This document shows, one piece after another, positions 8,607-16,722 of a stretch of 38,812 bases of DNA. The stretch covers positions 1 through 38,812 of the forward strand of contig CCEZ01000025.1 of assembly GCA_000751555.1 (NCBI GenBank). Reading direction: 5' to 3'. A model generated the notes under the pieces. That model did not search any database and was not told the origin of the DNA. It was given only the letters and a program-made list of their open reading frames with translations. Numbering within the stretch: position 1 is the first letter of the stretch; every line of letters begins with the position of its first letter. A program made the translations under genes and the position numbers. This stretch comes from Anaerosalibacter massiliensis. Lineage in GTDB: Bacteria; Bacillota; Clostridia; Tissierellales; Sporanaerobacteraceae.

Positions 8607-9215
8607 TTAAATGTCCTCATCTAATACTTTGTTATATTTAAATTTTTCATAATATACTTCTGTATTAACCATTCCATCCTTATCTAATAAATTCAACTTA
8701 TATGGGACAAAATCCTCTTTATTTAGCCATATTTTTTGTTTATATCTATATTCAGTTTGATTTGGCAAATTTATTGTCAATATTATGTATTCTTTATCTT
8801 CTATATTTTCTGTAGATATATGAGGATTCTCACAAAGGCTTAAGTTTTCATAGAAATTTCCTATAAAAAAACTTTTGTCTAAAGATTTTATATTATCCAT
8901 AGAAATAGTTTGATTTATACTAGGATGTTTTAAAAAGATTTTATTGCCATCATATATAATTATACACCCTAGACTCTCTTTTGGTTCAATAATTTCTAAT
9001 TTAATCTTATCTGGTTTTATATATGTCTCATTAAATTTATACGATGTTTCTCCCTTATTGCTCTTAACTATTACCTTTGATACAGATTCATAGCTTTCAA
9101 AACTATCTATACTTTTTTTTAAACCATTTAAAATTTCTTCATTAGTTGGCTCTTTACAAGAAGTCATCCCAAGTATAACAATTAAAAATATAATACCAAC
9201 TAATACTTTTTTCAT
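8607..9215 (-). CDS. LolA-like outer-leaflet lipoprotein, YdcC type
   Basis: Protein of about 202 residues from ATG 9215. It has a lipoprotein signal, MKKVLVGIIFLIVILGMTSC, with the lipobox LGMTSC (lipidated Cys 20). The mature part (KPDKIKLEIIEP, CIIIYDGNKIFLKHPSINQT, KIWLNKEDFVPYKL) resembles the half-barrel LolA/LppX fold of YdcC-type proteins, often labelled outer-membrane-lipoprotein-sorting although the organism is a Firmicute. A longer frame starts at TTG 9236, overlapping the upstream stop by four bases, with a weaker case because its seven extra residues would precede the signal. The place between acpS and alr matches Bacillus ydcC. Its ligand is unknown. Confidence 0.82.
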   Translation of the reverse strand: MKKVLVGIIFLIVILGMTSCKEPTNEEILNGLKKSIDSFESYESVSKVIVKSNKGETSYKFNETYIKPDKIKLEIIEPKESLGCIIIYDGNKIFLKHPSINQTISMDNIKSLDKSFFIGNFYENLSLCENPHISTENIEDKEYIILTINLPNQTEYRYKQKIWLNKEDFVPYKLNLLDKDGMVNTEVYYEKFKYNKVLDEDI

Positions 9216-9232
9216 ATAATATTTCTCATCCC

Positions 9233-10483
9233 TCAATTTGAATTTTTATAAACTAAATCTATTGCATATGGAATATTTTCTAAAATATCTCCTGCAATTA
9301 ACCCATACTCTCCTTTTTCTTCTTTAGATAAATCACCAGCAAGACCATGAATATAAGTACCTAGAATAGTTGATTTATATTCTTCTATTTGCTGACCTAT
9401 GAAACTAGTTATAATACCTGTAAGAACATCTCCACTACCTGCTGTTGCCATACCTGGATTTCCTGATTCATTTATATATACTTTTCCTTCATTATCGGAA
9501 ACTACTGTGTTTGCTCCTTTAAGGACTGTTATTGTATTATATTTTTGAGAAGCTATTTTACAGTATTTTATCCTATTCTTCTGTATTTCCTCTATACTTG
9601 TATTAAGTAGTCTAGAAAGTTCTCCTGGATGGGGAGTTATAATAGTTATTCCTTTCCTTTTAATCAAAATTTCTGGCTTTTGAGATACACAATTTAATCC
9701 ATCTGCATCCAATACTATTGTTTTTTCAGTCATATTAAGTATTTCTTCTACTACTTTAATTCTTTCATCATCTACGCCCATTCCTGGACCTAAAGCTATA
9801 GCATCTAAACCTTTAATGTTCTTTTCTATACCTTCTAAACTATCTAAAGTAATATTCCCTTTATTATTGTCCTCTACTGGTTTTATTATGGCCTCTGTTA
9901 ATTTAATAGATAGTATATTTAATAGAGACTTAGGTGCTATTGTATAAACTAATCCACTTCCACTTCTTAAAGCAGCCTTGCTAGAAAAATATACTGAACC
10001 AGTCATTCCTGTACTTCCTCCAATTATACCTACTCTTCCAAAAGTACCCTTATGACTATCCTTTTTTCTTATTGGCAATATATTTTTCATATATTTTATA
10101 GATTTCATTCCTCCCTCGCCAATTACCATGGCTATTGCATATTCACTTTCATGAGTTATAGATAAATGAATATTTTTAATACCTTTCTCATTCATTATGA
10201 AAAGAGCCTTCCCATATAATTTTACGTAAGGCCTACCAAGATTATTATGAAAAACTTCAATTTCATTCCAACTAATTTTTCCTATACCAGTACCTAATAG
10301 CTTACTCACTGCTTCCTTAGTCGCAAATATTCCTCCAATAGTGCATGAATTTTCATTTTTATTTCTAATATAATCTATTTCTCTAGGAGTAAAAATTTTT
10401 CCAAAGAATCTTTCTTTCTTTGTTTTAATAATTTTTTCTATCCTTTCTAATTTCACTATATCTATTCCTATACCTTGAATCAT
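9233..10483 (-). CDS. acpS-nnrD: Fusion of holo-ACP synthase and ADP-dependent NAD(P)H-hydrate dehydratase
   Basis: One open frame of 416 residues. Residues 1-122 are a complete AcpS: GIGIDIVKLERI with metal ligand D8, FATKEAVSKLLGTG with E57, and SITHESEYAIAMV. AcpS puts phosphopantetheine on acyl carrier protein. Residues about 144-412 are a complete NnrD/carbohydrate-kinase-like dehydratase: KGTFGRVGIIGGSTGMTGS, DADGLN (260s), TPHPGE (283-288) and NPGMATAGSGDVLTG (342-356). NnrD repairs hydrated NAD(P)H. The usual partner epimerase (NnrE, YjeF_N) domain is absent. At the junction GGGAGG directly precedes Met126, which looks like a fossil SD of a once separate nnrD. It overlaps the lipoprotein frame at its 3' end. 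Confidence 0.88.
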   Translation of the reverse strand: MIQGIGIDIVKLERIEKIIKTKKERFFGKIFTPREIDYIRNKNENSCTIGGIFATKEAVSKLLGTGIGKISWNEIEVFHNNLGRPYVKLYGKALFIMNEKGIKNIHLSITHESEYAIAMVIGEGGMKSIKYMKNILPIRKKDSHKGTFGRVGIIGGSTGMTGSVYFSSKAALRSGSGLVYTIAPKSLLNILSIKLTEAIIKPVEDNNKGNITLDSLEGIEKNIKGLDAIALGPGMGVDDERIKVVEEILNMTEKTIVLDADGLNCVSQKPEILIKRKGITIITPHPGELSRLLNTSIEEIQKNRIKYCKIASQKYNTITVLKGANTVVSDNEGKVYINESGNPGMATAGSGDVLTGIITSFIGQQIEEYKSTILGTYIHGLAGDLSKEEKGEYGLIAGDILENIPYAIDLVYKNSN

Positions 10484-10501
10484 TTTATCTTCTCTACCTC
10501 T

Positions 10502-11116
10502 CTATTCAAATATCTCTCTATCTAATTTCTCAATTTCTTTGTTTCCCAATATTCGATGTAAAAAAGTATAGTTATTGTCTATCCACTCTTCATAATCATG
10601 CTTTTCATTTATAAGATCTCTTAATCTTTCCCTTAAAGCTTCTAGCTCTCTTACTACATTGGATAGTCTTTCTTCTTTACTTTTTAGTTCACTATATCCA
10701 TAGTTTACAGTGGCTTTCAAAAGTTCATAGTTTGATTTTCTTATTTCTTTTGGAAAGCTTTCTAGTTTAAAGGTCAATTCATCTATAGTTTCATTTATCC
10801 AATATATTTTCTCTTTATATTCATCTAAGAGTCCTACTGACTCAACTTTTTCATCATTGTTCACTGCATCTGAAATACCTAGTATCATTTTCATACATTT
10901 TAATTTCTCTTTATGCCAATGGGAAATTTCTCTTTCAATTTTATTCTGTTTTTCTAATAGTTCCTCCAATTCTTTTTTGCAATCTTGAATATCTTTATCA
11001 TCTACTTGATTAAACAGCTTTAGCCAATCTTCATCTCTAACCAATATTGGAACTTTATTTTTAAATATTATATTTTCATCTAATTCTATATCTTTTTCTC
11101 CATTTTTAATAAACAT
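10502..11116 (-). CDS. Coiled-coil protein of unknown function
   Basis: Protein of 204 residues, highly charged. From about residue 38 to 175 it is a long helix-rich region with heptad-like patterns (CKKELEELLEKQNKIEREI, KSKEERLSNVVRELEALR). It has no signal peptide or membrane segment, so it should be cytoplasmic. No family is recognised. It lies 18 bases upstream of acpS-nnrD and is the first gene of that operon; its SD is GGGAGG. A role cannot be given. Confidence 0.7.
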   Translation of the reverse strand: MFIKNGEKDIELDENIIFKNKVPILVRDEDWLKLFNQVDDKDIQDCKKELEELLEKQNKIEREISHWHKEKLKCMKMILGISDAVNNDEKVESVGLLDEYKEKIYWINETIDELTFKLESFPKEIRKSNYELLKATVNYGYSELKSKEERLSNVVRELEALRERLRDLINEKHDYEEWIDNNYTFLHRILGNKEIEKLDREIFE

Positions 11117-11121
11117 AAAAT

Positions 11122-11157
11122 TTACCTCCCTCTTTAAATTATACTACAATTTAAAGA
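11122..11157 (-). promoter_or_regulatory. Inverted repeat with -10-like TATAAT before the acpS operon
   Basis: The gap upstream of the coiled-coil gene holds a 10-base inverted repeat, TCTTTAAATT / AATTTAAAGA (11131-11157), with a 7-base loop. On the minus strand a TATAAT lies inside it (11138-11143), followed after a short leader by the SD GGGAGG. No good -35 is seen. It may be a promoter with an overlapping operator, or a weak terminator for the upstream PTS regulator gene. Confidence 0.35.
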
Positions 11158-11201
11158 ATTTTTTAAATGAGGTTTTAGTTTCATTTTATAATAAAGTATT
11201 T

Positions 11202-13166
11202 TCAATTAGATTCTAATCTGTCTAATGCATCTTTTGCACTCTTATATCCTGCCTTCAATTTTTTTAAAAATTCATCCTGGTCCATAAAATAGTTAAGATT
11301 TCTAAATATACTTTGTCCCTTATATAAATCATTTTCCGTTAAGCACACCATTAGAATAAATTCAACATATTCATTTTTCCATATAACAGGATGTTCCAAC
11401 ACAGCCAGAGCTATACAAGATTTTTGAACTTTTTTAGGATCTCCATGGGGAATCGCAAATTTCTTTCCTACTTCCGTAGTCATAATTCTTTCTCTTTTAA
11501 TAACGGTTTCCTCAAATCCATCTTTTAAGTATTGTCTTTCTTTTAGTGTTTGACACATTTCAAATAAAATATCTTCTTTATTTGAAAATTTACATCTTCT
11601 AAAAAAAATTTCCTTACATAACAAATCTTCCGATTTATAAACTGTCATATTATAATAATCAAAGATAAAATTTTCTAACCTTTCAATATCATATTCATTT
11701 AAAATAGGACTAACAATTAAAGATTCTTTATTTTCTTGTATAGGTACTGTAGAAATAATAAGATCTATATCTTTAAGTTTATATGTATTAAGTTTTGTTG
11801 ATGATCTCACACCTACTATTTCTAGCTCCTTAAATCGTCTTTCTAATTTAGCCAATAAAAGCTGGGAAGTTCCTATTCCTGTATGACATACAACAAGACA
11901 TCTTATTCTCTTCTTATTCCTTTCTACAGCTGCCCCTATATGAATAGCAATATACCCAATTTCTGATTCAGGTATTTTTATATCTAAGTACTTTTCAAAA
12001 ACCACACTAGTCATCCAAGATACACCATATATTTCTGGATAATCTTCCTTTATCTCATCTAATATGGGGTTTTTTAGTGTAAGTCCATATTTCAACCTAT
12101 TTATGGTGGGTCTTAAATGTAAAACCAATCCATTCAGAAGATTTTGATCCTTAGTGAGATCAATTTTTAAAGCTTCACTAGCTATATTTATTATATTTTT
12201 CGCCATTATTAATGGCAACTTAAAACCATTTGTTTCTTCAAAAGAAAAATTTAAATTTTCTAATTCTTTTTCATGTCTTTTACTACCTAAAATATGGAGA
12301 GTTATATATCCTATTTCAAATTTGGGTATTTTAATACTAAATAATTTCTCCATTTCATTGGCCATTTCTTTGGCACATCTAAATTCCTCTGTATGATTGA
12401 TACTATTAAATGTTTCATTAGACATAGTAATATCTTTATTTTCCTGAATCCTTTTTATGGATATAGCTATATGAACTATTAAATTGATAAAGGCTTCTTG
12501 AGAAAATTTGAAGTCCAATTCTTTCTCTATATCTACTAATAATTCTTCTATAGCTTTATAATCTAAATTCATAAGAACCTTTAGTTGCTTTAAAGTATTG
12601 TAATCTATTCTACCATCATATTCACTATAGAATTCTTCTTTCATATTATTAGGCTTTTTAATCTCTTGTATAAAATTAGAAATTGCCTTCCTATAGTTTG
12701 CCTCTTCACCAATAATATCTATATAATTTCTTCTTCTATCCAACATAAGATTGTAGTTTTCGAGCCATTGTTCTACTTTTTTTAAATCTTTATAAATAGT
12801 GTTGGTACTAACATAGAGTTCTTCAGCAAGTTTTCTATAAGTTATATTTTTTCCATTCAAAAATAAGGCTTTAAGAATATAAGCCTTCCTCTCATTTGGA
12901 GAGAAAGGCTCTATATAAACTACATCCTTATCTTTAATCTTTTCAAGAAGTAAAACCTTAGTTTTATTTGGTCCTTCTATGCTTATACCTACTCCTCTTT
13001 TTCTTATCAATAAAAGTCCTTCCCTTTCAACATAGTCATCTAGTTTATCCAAATCATTCCTTATAGTTTTATTTGAAACTCCAAGTTCTTCAGATATTTT
13101 ATTTACGGTTATTGGACTTGTAGAAATAAGAAGTATTCTTAGGATTTCTTTTAATCTAATGTTCAC
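11202..13166 (-). CDS. ManR/MtlR-type PTS-controlled transcription activator
   Basis: Protein of 654 residues with the full modular order of this class: an HTH_11 domain (about 1-60, NKISEELGVSNKTIRNDLDK), a second Mga-like HTH (about 88-165, RKLAEELYVSTNTIYKDLKK), PRD1 with His 232 and 291, PRD2 with His 350 and 409, an EIIB-Gat-like domain with Cys 427 (VVCHTGIGTSQLL) and an EIIA-fructose domain with His 574 (FAIPHGD). HPr and EII phosphorylation of these residues tune activity in known members. It is DNA-binding, not the RNA-binding antiterminator type, because it starts with HTH domains. It is the last gene of the PTS run (24-base gap to EIIB), and with manA close by resembles Bacillus ManR. 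Confidence 0.9.
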   Translation of the reverse strand: MNIRLKEILRILLISTSPITVNKISEELGVSNKTIRNDLDKLDDYVEREGLLLIRKRGVGISIEGPNKTKVLLLEKIKDKDVVYIEPFSPNERKAYILKALFLNGKNITYRKLAEELYVSTNTIYKDLKKVEQWLENYNLMLDRRRNYIDIIGEEANYRKAISNFIQEIKKPNNMKEEFYSEYDGRIDYNTLKQLKVLMNLDYKAIEELLVDIEKELDFKFSQEAFINLIVHIAISIKRIQENKDITMSNETFNSINHTEEFRCAKEMANEMEKLFSIKIPKFEIGYITLHILGSKRHEKELENLNFSFEETNGFKLPLIMAKNIINIASEALKIDLTKDQNLLNGLVLHLRPTINRLKYGLTLKNPILDEIKEDYPEIYGVSWMTSVVFEKYLDIKIPESEIGYIAIHIGAAVERNKKRIRCLVVCHTGIGTSQLLLAKLERRFKELEIVGVRSSTKLNTYKLKDIDLIISTVPIQENKESLIVSPILNEYDIERLENFIFDYYNMTVYKSEDLLCKEIFFRRCKFSNKEDILFEMCQTLKERQYLKDGFEETVIKRERIMTTEVGKKFAIPHGDPKKVQKSCIALAVLEHPVIWKNEYVEFILMVCLTENDLYKGQSIFRNLNYFMDQDEFLKKLKAGYKSAKDALDRLESN

Positions 13167-13190
13167 AAAATTCCTCCTTAGACAAGAGAA

Positions 13191-13505
13191 CTAATCTTCA
13201 GATATCTTTTTGACAATCATATCTAGAAGGGGACCAGTCTTCTTTATAACATCACCAATATCTACATTTACTATAGGAATATCCTTGAATCTATCCTTTC
13301 CCTTTATAGCCATATCTTTTGTAATAATCACCACATTAGCCCCTACTAAATCATCAGATGTTATTTTATTCTCAATTCCAATGGAACCTTGAGTTTCTAC
13401 TTTTATATCATATCCTCTAGCTTTTGCCTCTCTCTCTAATGCTTCTGCTGCCATATAAGTATGAGCAATTCCTGTTGGGCAAGCTGTTACCGCCAATATC
13501 TTCAT
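13191..13505 (-). CDS. PTS fructose-family EIIB component
   Basis: Protein of 104 residues from the chosen ATG, a stand-alone EIIB of the fructose/mannitol superfamily. The phosphocysteine is in VTACPTGIAHTYMAAEAL (Cys 9 from this start). The start at 13505 is preferred because GAGGTGG lies five bases upstream; the longer version begins with the GTG inside that SD. The component takes phosphate from EIIA and passes it to the sugar held by EIIC. EIIC lies immediately upstream (24-base gap). Confidence 0.92.
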   Translation of the reverse strand: MKILAVTACPTGIAHTYMAAEALEREAKARGYDIKVETQGSIGIENKITSDDLVGANVVIITKDMAIKGKDRFKDIPIVNVDIGDVIKKTGPLLDMIVKKISED

Positions 13506-13529
13506 ATTAACCACCTCTCTAATTATAAA

Positions 13530-14588
13530 CTATTCAAACTCTACAACTATATCTGTGGATTCATCATCTTCTTCTTTTTCTATAACTTCCTTTTTTAAAA
13601 TATTAACCATAAATGCAGTTACTGCAACACCTATTAGTATAGATACTATAAACATAAGTTTATTATCAATTACAGGTAATACTATTGGTCCTCCATGAGG
13701 TGCATGATCTCCAACTTTTCCTATAGCTGCAATTGCAGAACCTACTGAAGAACCTACCATTATAGATGGTATGACTCTTAATGGATCTGCTGCTGCAAAG
13801 GGAATAGCACCTTCTGTTATACCAATCAACCCCATCATTATAGCTCCCTTTCCAGCCTCTCTTTCAACTTTAGTATATTTATTGGGACTAATTAATGAAG
13901 CTATACCCATTCCTAAAGGTGGTATGCAAACTGCAACTGCAACTGCTCCCATAACTATATATATTCCTTCTCCAATTAATGTAACTCCAAACATAAAAGC
14001 TACTTTATTAACTGGTCCCCCCATGTCAAAAGCTACCATAGCGCCTATAATAATTGCCAATACCACTGAATTTTTAGTACTCATACTTTTTAATCCATAA
14101 GTCATGGAATTCATTAATTTTCCTATTGGTGCACCTATTAAATACATGACTGTTCCTACTATTAGTGAAGTTATTAAAGGTATCACAAATATAGGCATTA
14201 TTGCTCTCAATTGTTGTGGAACCTTCCAAGATTTTATCCATCTTGCCACATATCCTGCTACAAAGCCTGCTATAATTCCTCCTAAAAATCCTGCCCCTAT
14301 TTCATTAGCTAAAGCTCCTCCTACTAACCCAGGAGCTAAACCTGGTCTATCAGCTATTCCAAATGCAATAAATCCAGACAATACAGGAACCATTAGCCCA
14401 AGGGCAAGTCCACCTATACTATTCATTTTCACAAGTATTGGATTAGTAATATTAGCTCCTGTTCCTGCTTCTATACCACTTAAGGCTATGGCTAATGCAA
14501 TCAACACACCACCAATAACTACAATTGGAATCATATAAGATACACCTGTCATAAGATAAGTTCTAATATTTTTAACTTCCCTATTCAT
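13530..14588 (-). CDS. PTS fructose-family EIIC permease
   Basis: Membrane protein of 352 residues with about nine to ten hydrophobic segments. Family marks are VSYMIPIVVIGGVLIA near the N-terminus, AFDMGGPVNKVAFMFG and the sugar-binding GITEGAIPFAAADP, then HAPHGGPIVLPV. In the family this chain transports fructose, mannose or mannosylglycerate with phosphorylation. The ATG at 14588 has GGAGGGTG upstream, whose GTG is a false earlier start. It is separate from EIIA and EIIB, whereas ManP of Bacillus is one EIIBCA chain. The sugar is inferred as mannose from the ManR-like regulator and manA nearby. Confidence 0.9.
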   Translation of the reverse strand: MNREVKNIRTYLMTGVSYMIPIVVIGGVLIALAIALSGIEAGTGANITNPILVKMNSIGGLALGLMVPVLSGFIAFGIADRPGLAPGLVGGALANEIGAGFLGGIIAGFVAGYVARWIKSWKVPQQLRAIMPIFVIPLITSLIVGTVMYLIGAPIGKLMNSMTYGLKSMSTKNSVVLAIIIGAMVAFDMGGPVNKVAFMFGVTLIGEGIYIVMGAVAVAVCIPPLGMGIASLISPNKYTKVEREAGKGAIMMGLIGITEGAIPFAAADPLRVIPSIMVGSSVGSAIAAIGKVGDHAPHGGPIVLPVIDNKLMFIVSILIGVAVTAFMVNILKKEVIEKEEDDESTDIVVEFE

Positions 14589-14675
14589 CTCAAGCACCCT
14601 CCTAATATTATTTTATTAAAATAATCTCTAAAAATAAGTATTTCTAACTACATTAAACTTCAAATAATGATACAA

Positions 14676-15125
14676 TCACTCAAATACCTCATTCAAAATT
14701 TTTATAAGATTATCTTTACTATTTGTAACCAGCAATTTTTCTTTAAATTCTTCATCCATTAGTTTCCTTGATAATGCTGCTAATATCTTTAAATGCTCAT
14801 TAGATGAAGACTTTTCAGGAACAGCTATCATAAATATTAGATTAGCTAAATCTTCTTCCTCACCCCATATAACTGGATTCTTAATTTTAGCAAAAGCTAA
14901 AGTAGGAACATTCACTGCATCAGTCTTACCATGAGGTATACCAACACCATATCCTACATAAGTATTTGTTAAATTTTCTCTATCAATAACGGATTTTATA
15001 TATTCACTTACATTTTTTAGTCTATTTTTCTTATCCATTAAAAATGCTAAATGTTTAATAATATCTTCTTTACTATATAAATCTAGTTCAGGTTCAATTA
15101 AATCTTTATCTATAATATCTACCAT
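14676..15125 (-). CDS. PTS fructose-family EIIA component
   Basis: Protein of 149 residues from ATG 15125 (SD GAGGAG, 9 bases upstream). The phosphohistidine is His 65 in YGVGIPHGKTDAV, and LIFMIAVPEKSSSNEHLKILAALS is the usual second motif. EIIA receives phosphate from HPr and gives it to EIIB. It is the first gene of the PTS operon (EIIA, EIIC, EIIB, regulator); the leader of about 110 bases holds an imperfect TTACCA / TGGTAA inverted repeat (about 15214-15233) that could be the activator site. Confidence 0.92.
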   Translation of the reverse strand: MVDIIDKDLIEPELDLYSKEDIIKHLAFLMDKKNRLKNVSEYIKSVIDRENLTNTYVGYGVGIPHGKTDAVNVPTLAFAKIKNPVIWGEEEDLANLIFMIAVPEKSSSNEHLKILAALSRKLMDEEFKEKLLVTNSKDNLIKILNEVFE

Positions 15126-15237
15126 AATTAATGCTCCTCTCATATAATAATAAAACTCTTTCTCTATTAATAGATGATAACACAGAAAAACAGCTAGTTA
15201 TTATATAATAGTTACCATATCATTGTGGTAATTTTTC

Positions 15238-15283
15238 TATAATAAAACCTCTAATTTAATATTAAATTAGAGGTTTTATTATA
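15238..15283. terminator. 46-base perfect palindrome, terminator of manA
   Basis: Starting at the base next to the manA stop codon, 46 bases form a perfect palindrome without loop (arms of 23; core CCTCTAATTTAAT / ATTAAATTAGAGG). The outer AT-rich parts give U-runs in both directions, so it can end manA transcription and also stop transcripts from the left. Confidence 0.8.
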
Positions 15284-16258
15284 CTATCTTATGGTTTCTA
15301 ATATTTCATTCTCCACTTTTTCTACATGTGGTACATAGCTTTTTATTAATTTACAACTCCCAACAATTCTATAATTTCCTAATTTAGCAGGAATAAGTAT
15401 ACTATCTCCTAATTTTATACTTTCTTCACCATTATGATACTTTATCATTCCCTCACCTTCTACACATGTAAAAATAAAAAATCTTTCTTCATCACTAATT
15501 TCTTCAAAGCTGTTTATTACATCATAAACTTCTAATGAAAAATGTTCATCTAAACAATAATAAGTCTTACTATAGTTATCCCTTTCTATTTTTAAGCCAT
15601 TACTTCTCTTACCTTCAAAATTAAAATTCATAACATCTAAAGCTTTATTTATATGTATTTCTCTACCCCTATTATAATCATAAACTCTATAGGTAGTATC
15701 ACTATTTTGTTGAATTTCTGCAATAATTAATCCTGGTCCCATTGTGTGTATTAGACCACTTTTCAAGTAAAATACATCACCTTTTTTTACTTGAATTTTT
15801 TTCATATACTTTTCTACCTCTCCAGTTTCTATAGCTTTCTTAAATTCTTCTTTAGTACAATTCTTAGTCCCTAATACTATATAGGAATCTTCTTTAGCAT
15901 CTAAAACATACCAAGCTTCTGTTTTACCCATTTCTCCCTCGTGAAGAGTAGCATATTCATCATTAGGATGAACTTGAATAGAAAGCTTATCACTAGTGCT
16001 TAATAACTTTATCAATAGAGGAAATGTTTCTCTAGAGATTTTAGTTCCTAATAAATCACTACCAAGCTTTTCTATAAGCTCATCTAGTTTCATTCCATTA
16101 TATTTACCATTCTTCACTATGCTAATACCCTTTGGGTGACAGGCAACATCCCAACTCTCACCAATTTTACCATTGGGTACACCATCTCTAATTTTTTTAA
16201 AATCTTGACTCCCCCAAACTTTTTCATAATATAAATTGTTAAATTTTATTGGATACAT
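15284..16258 (-). CDS. manA: Mannose-6-phosphate isomerase, class I
   Basis: Cupin-fold zinc enzyme of 324 residues, the size of the short Bacillus-type enzymes. Zinc ligands are visible as Q95 and H97 in LSIQVHPND, E114 in MGKTEAWYVLD and H171 in SGLIHTMGPG; the substrate Arg is R191 in TTYRVYDYNR. It converts mannose-6-phosphate to fructose-6-phosphate. It stands as its own unit upstream of a fructose-family PTS with a ManR-like activator, which suggests uptake of mannose as mannose-6-phosphate followed by entry into glycolysis. It could also run in reverse to feed GDP-mannose for polysaccharides. Confidence 0.93.
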   Translation of the reverse strand: MYPIKFNNLYYEKVWGSQDFKKIRDGVPNGKIGESWDVACHPKGISIVKNGKYNGMKLDELIEKLGSDLLGTKISRETFPLLIKLLSTSDKLSIQVHPNDEYATLHEGEMGKTEAWYVLDAKEDSYIVLGTKNCTKEEFKKAIETGEVEKYMKKIQVKKGDVFYLKSGLIHTMGPGLIIAEIQQNSDTTYRVYDYNRGREIHINKALDVMNFNFEGKRSNGLKIERDNYSKTYYCLDEHFSLEVYDVINSFEEISDEERFFIFTCVEGEGMIKYHNGEESIKLGDSILIPAKLGNYRIVGSCKLIKSYVPHVEKVENEILETIR

Positions 16259-16410
16259 AATTTAGCCCCCTAGACATATAATGGTACTTTGTACTTTTTA
16301 TTTTTCATTTTATAATGATATTAATTACTGTCATATTATATAAAACAAAAACCTTTTTTACAACATACCTAAACTTCCATACAACGTGAACTATTATAAC
16401 ATAGAAATAA

Positions 16411-16444
16411 AAAAGGAATTCTCTTAAACTAGAGAGTTCCTTTT
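16411..16444. terminator. Bidirectional terminator downstream of feoA
   Basis: Arms AAAAGGAATTCTCT and AGAGAGTTCCTTTT (one mismatch) enclose a 6-base loop. An A-run on the left and a T-run on the right make it usable on both strands. On the minus strand it ends the feo operon. Confidence 0.75.
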
Positions 16445-16476
16445 ATTTTATATTATTTCAATTATCTGTTCTCAAA

Positions 16477-16508
16477 AATGTGCCAAACGAAGGTCCCGGT
16501 GGCACATT
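16477..16508. repeat. GC-rich palindromic element, REP-like
   Basis: A perfect 9-base inverted repeat, AATGTGCCA / TGGCACATT, encloses the 14-base loop AACGAAGGTCCCGG. It overlaps the last two bases of the feoA stop codon and stands out as a GC-rich patch in AT-rich surroundings. On the minus strand it is followed by TTTTT, so it may serve as a terminator. From memory, palindromes with GTGCCAC-GGGAC-type sequence occur as scattered repeats in many clostridial genomes; that link is unproven here, because only one copy lies in this window. Confidence 0.5.
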
Positions 16509-16722
16509 ATTTCACTAAAATTGTATCAGCTATTTCTTTATCAACAGCTATCTGAGTATACCCTACTTGAAAAACATAGGAAGGAAAAGTTTGAATAACT
16601 TTGACAGATGAACCAGGGAATACCCCCATAGCCATCATTTTCCTTATAATATCATCCCTATTTGTTTTTATCTCAACTATAGACCCTTCAAAGCCCTTTT
16701 CTATATTAGCTAATGTTTTCAT
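16507..16722 (-). CDS. feoA: FeoA, SH3-like ferrous iron transport protein
   Basis: Protein of 71 residues, the normal FeoA length: MKTLANIEKGFEGSIVEI, RKMMAMGVFPGSSVKVIQ and VGYTQIAVDKEIADTILV. FeoA is a small cytoplasmic SH3-like protein that supports FeoB-mediated Fe(II) uptake. Its start overlaps the stop of the zinc-ribbon gene by four bases (ATGA). It is the last gene in the operon, whereas feoA is commonly the first gene in other bacteria. Confidence 0.93.
   Translation of the reverse strand: MKTLANIEKGFEGSIVEIKTNRDDIIRKMMAMGVFPGSSVKVIQTFPSYVFQVGYTQIAVDKEIADTILVK

Noticed and set aside
13771-14538. Long plus-strand open frames opposite the EIIC gene (109 and 144 residues)
   Set aside because: They are antisense shadows of a clear PTS permease, proline- and isoleucine-rich by composition, with no ribosome binding site.
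16477-16508. T-box riboswitch antiterminator, because of the GGTGGCAC sequence
   Set aside because: It lies downstream of feoA, not before an aminoacyl-tRNA or amino acid gene, and the rest of a T-box leader is missing.
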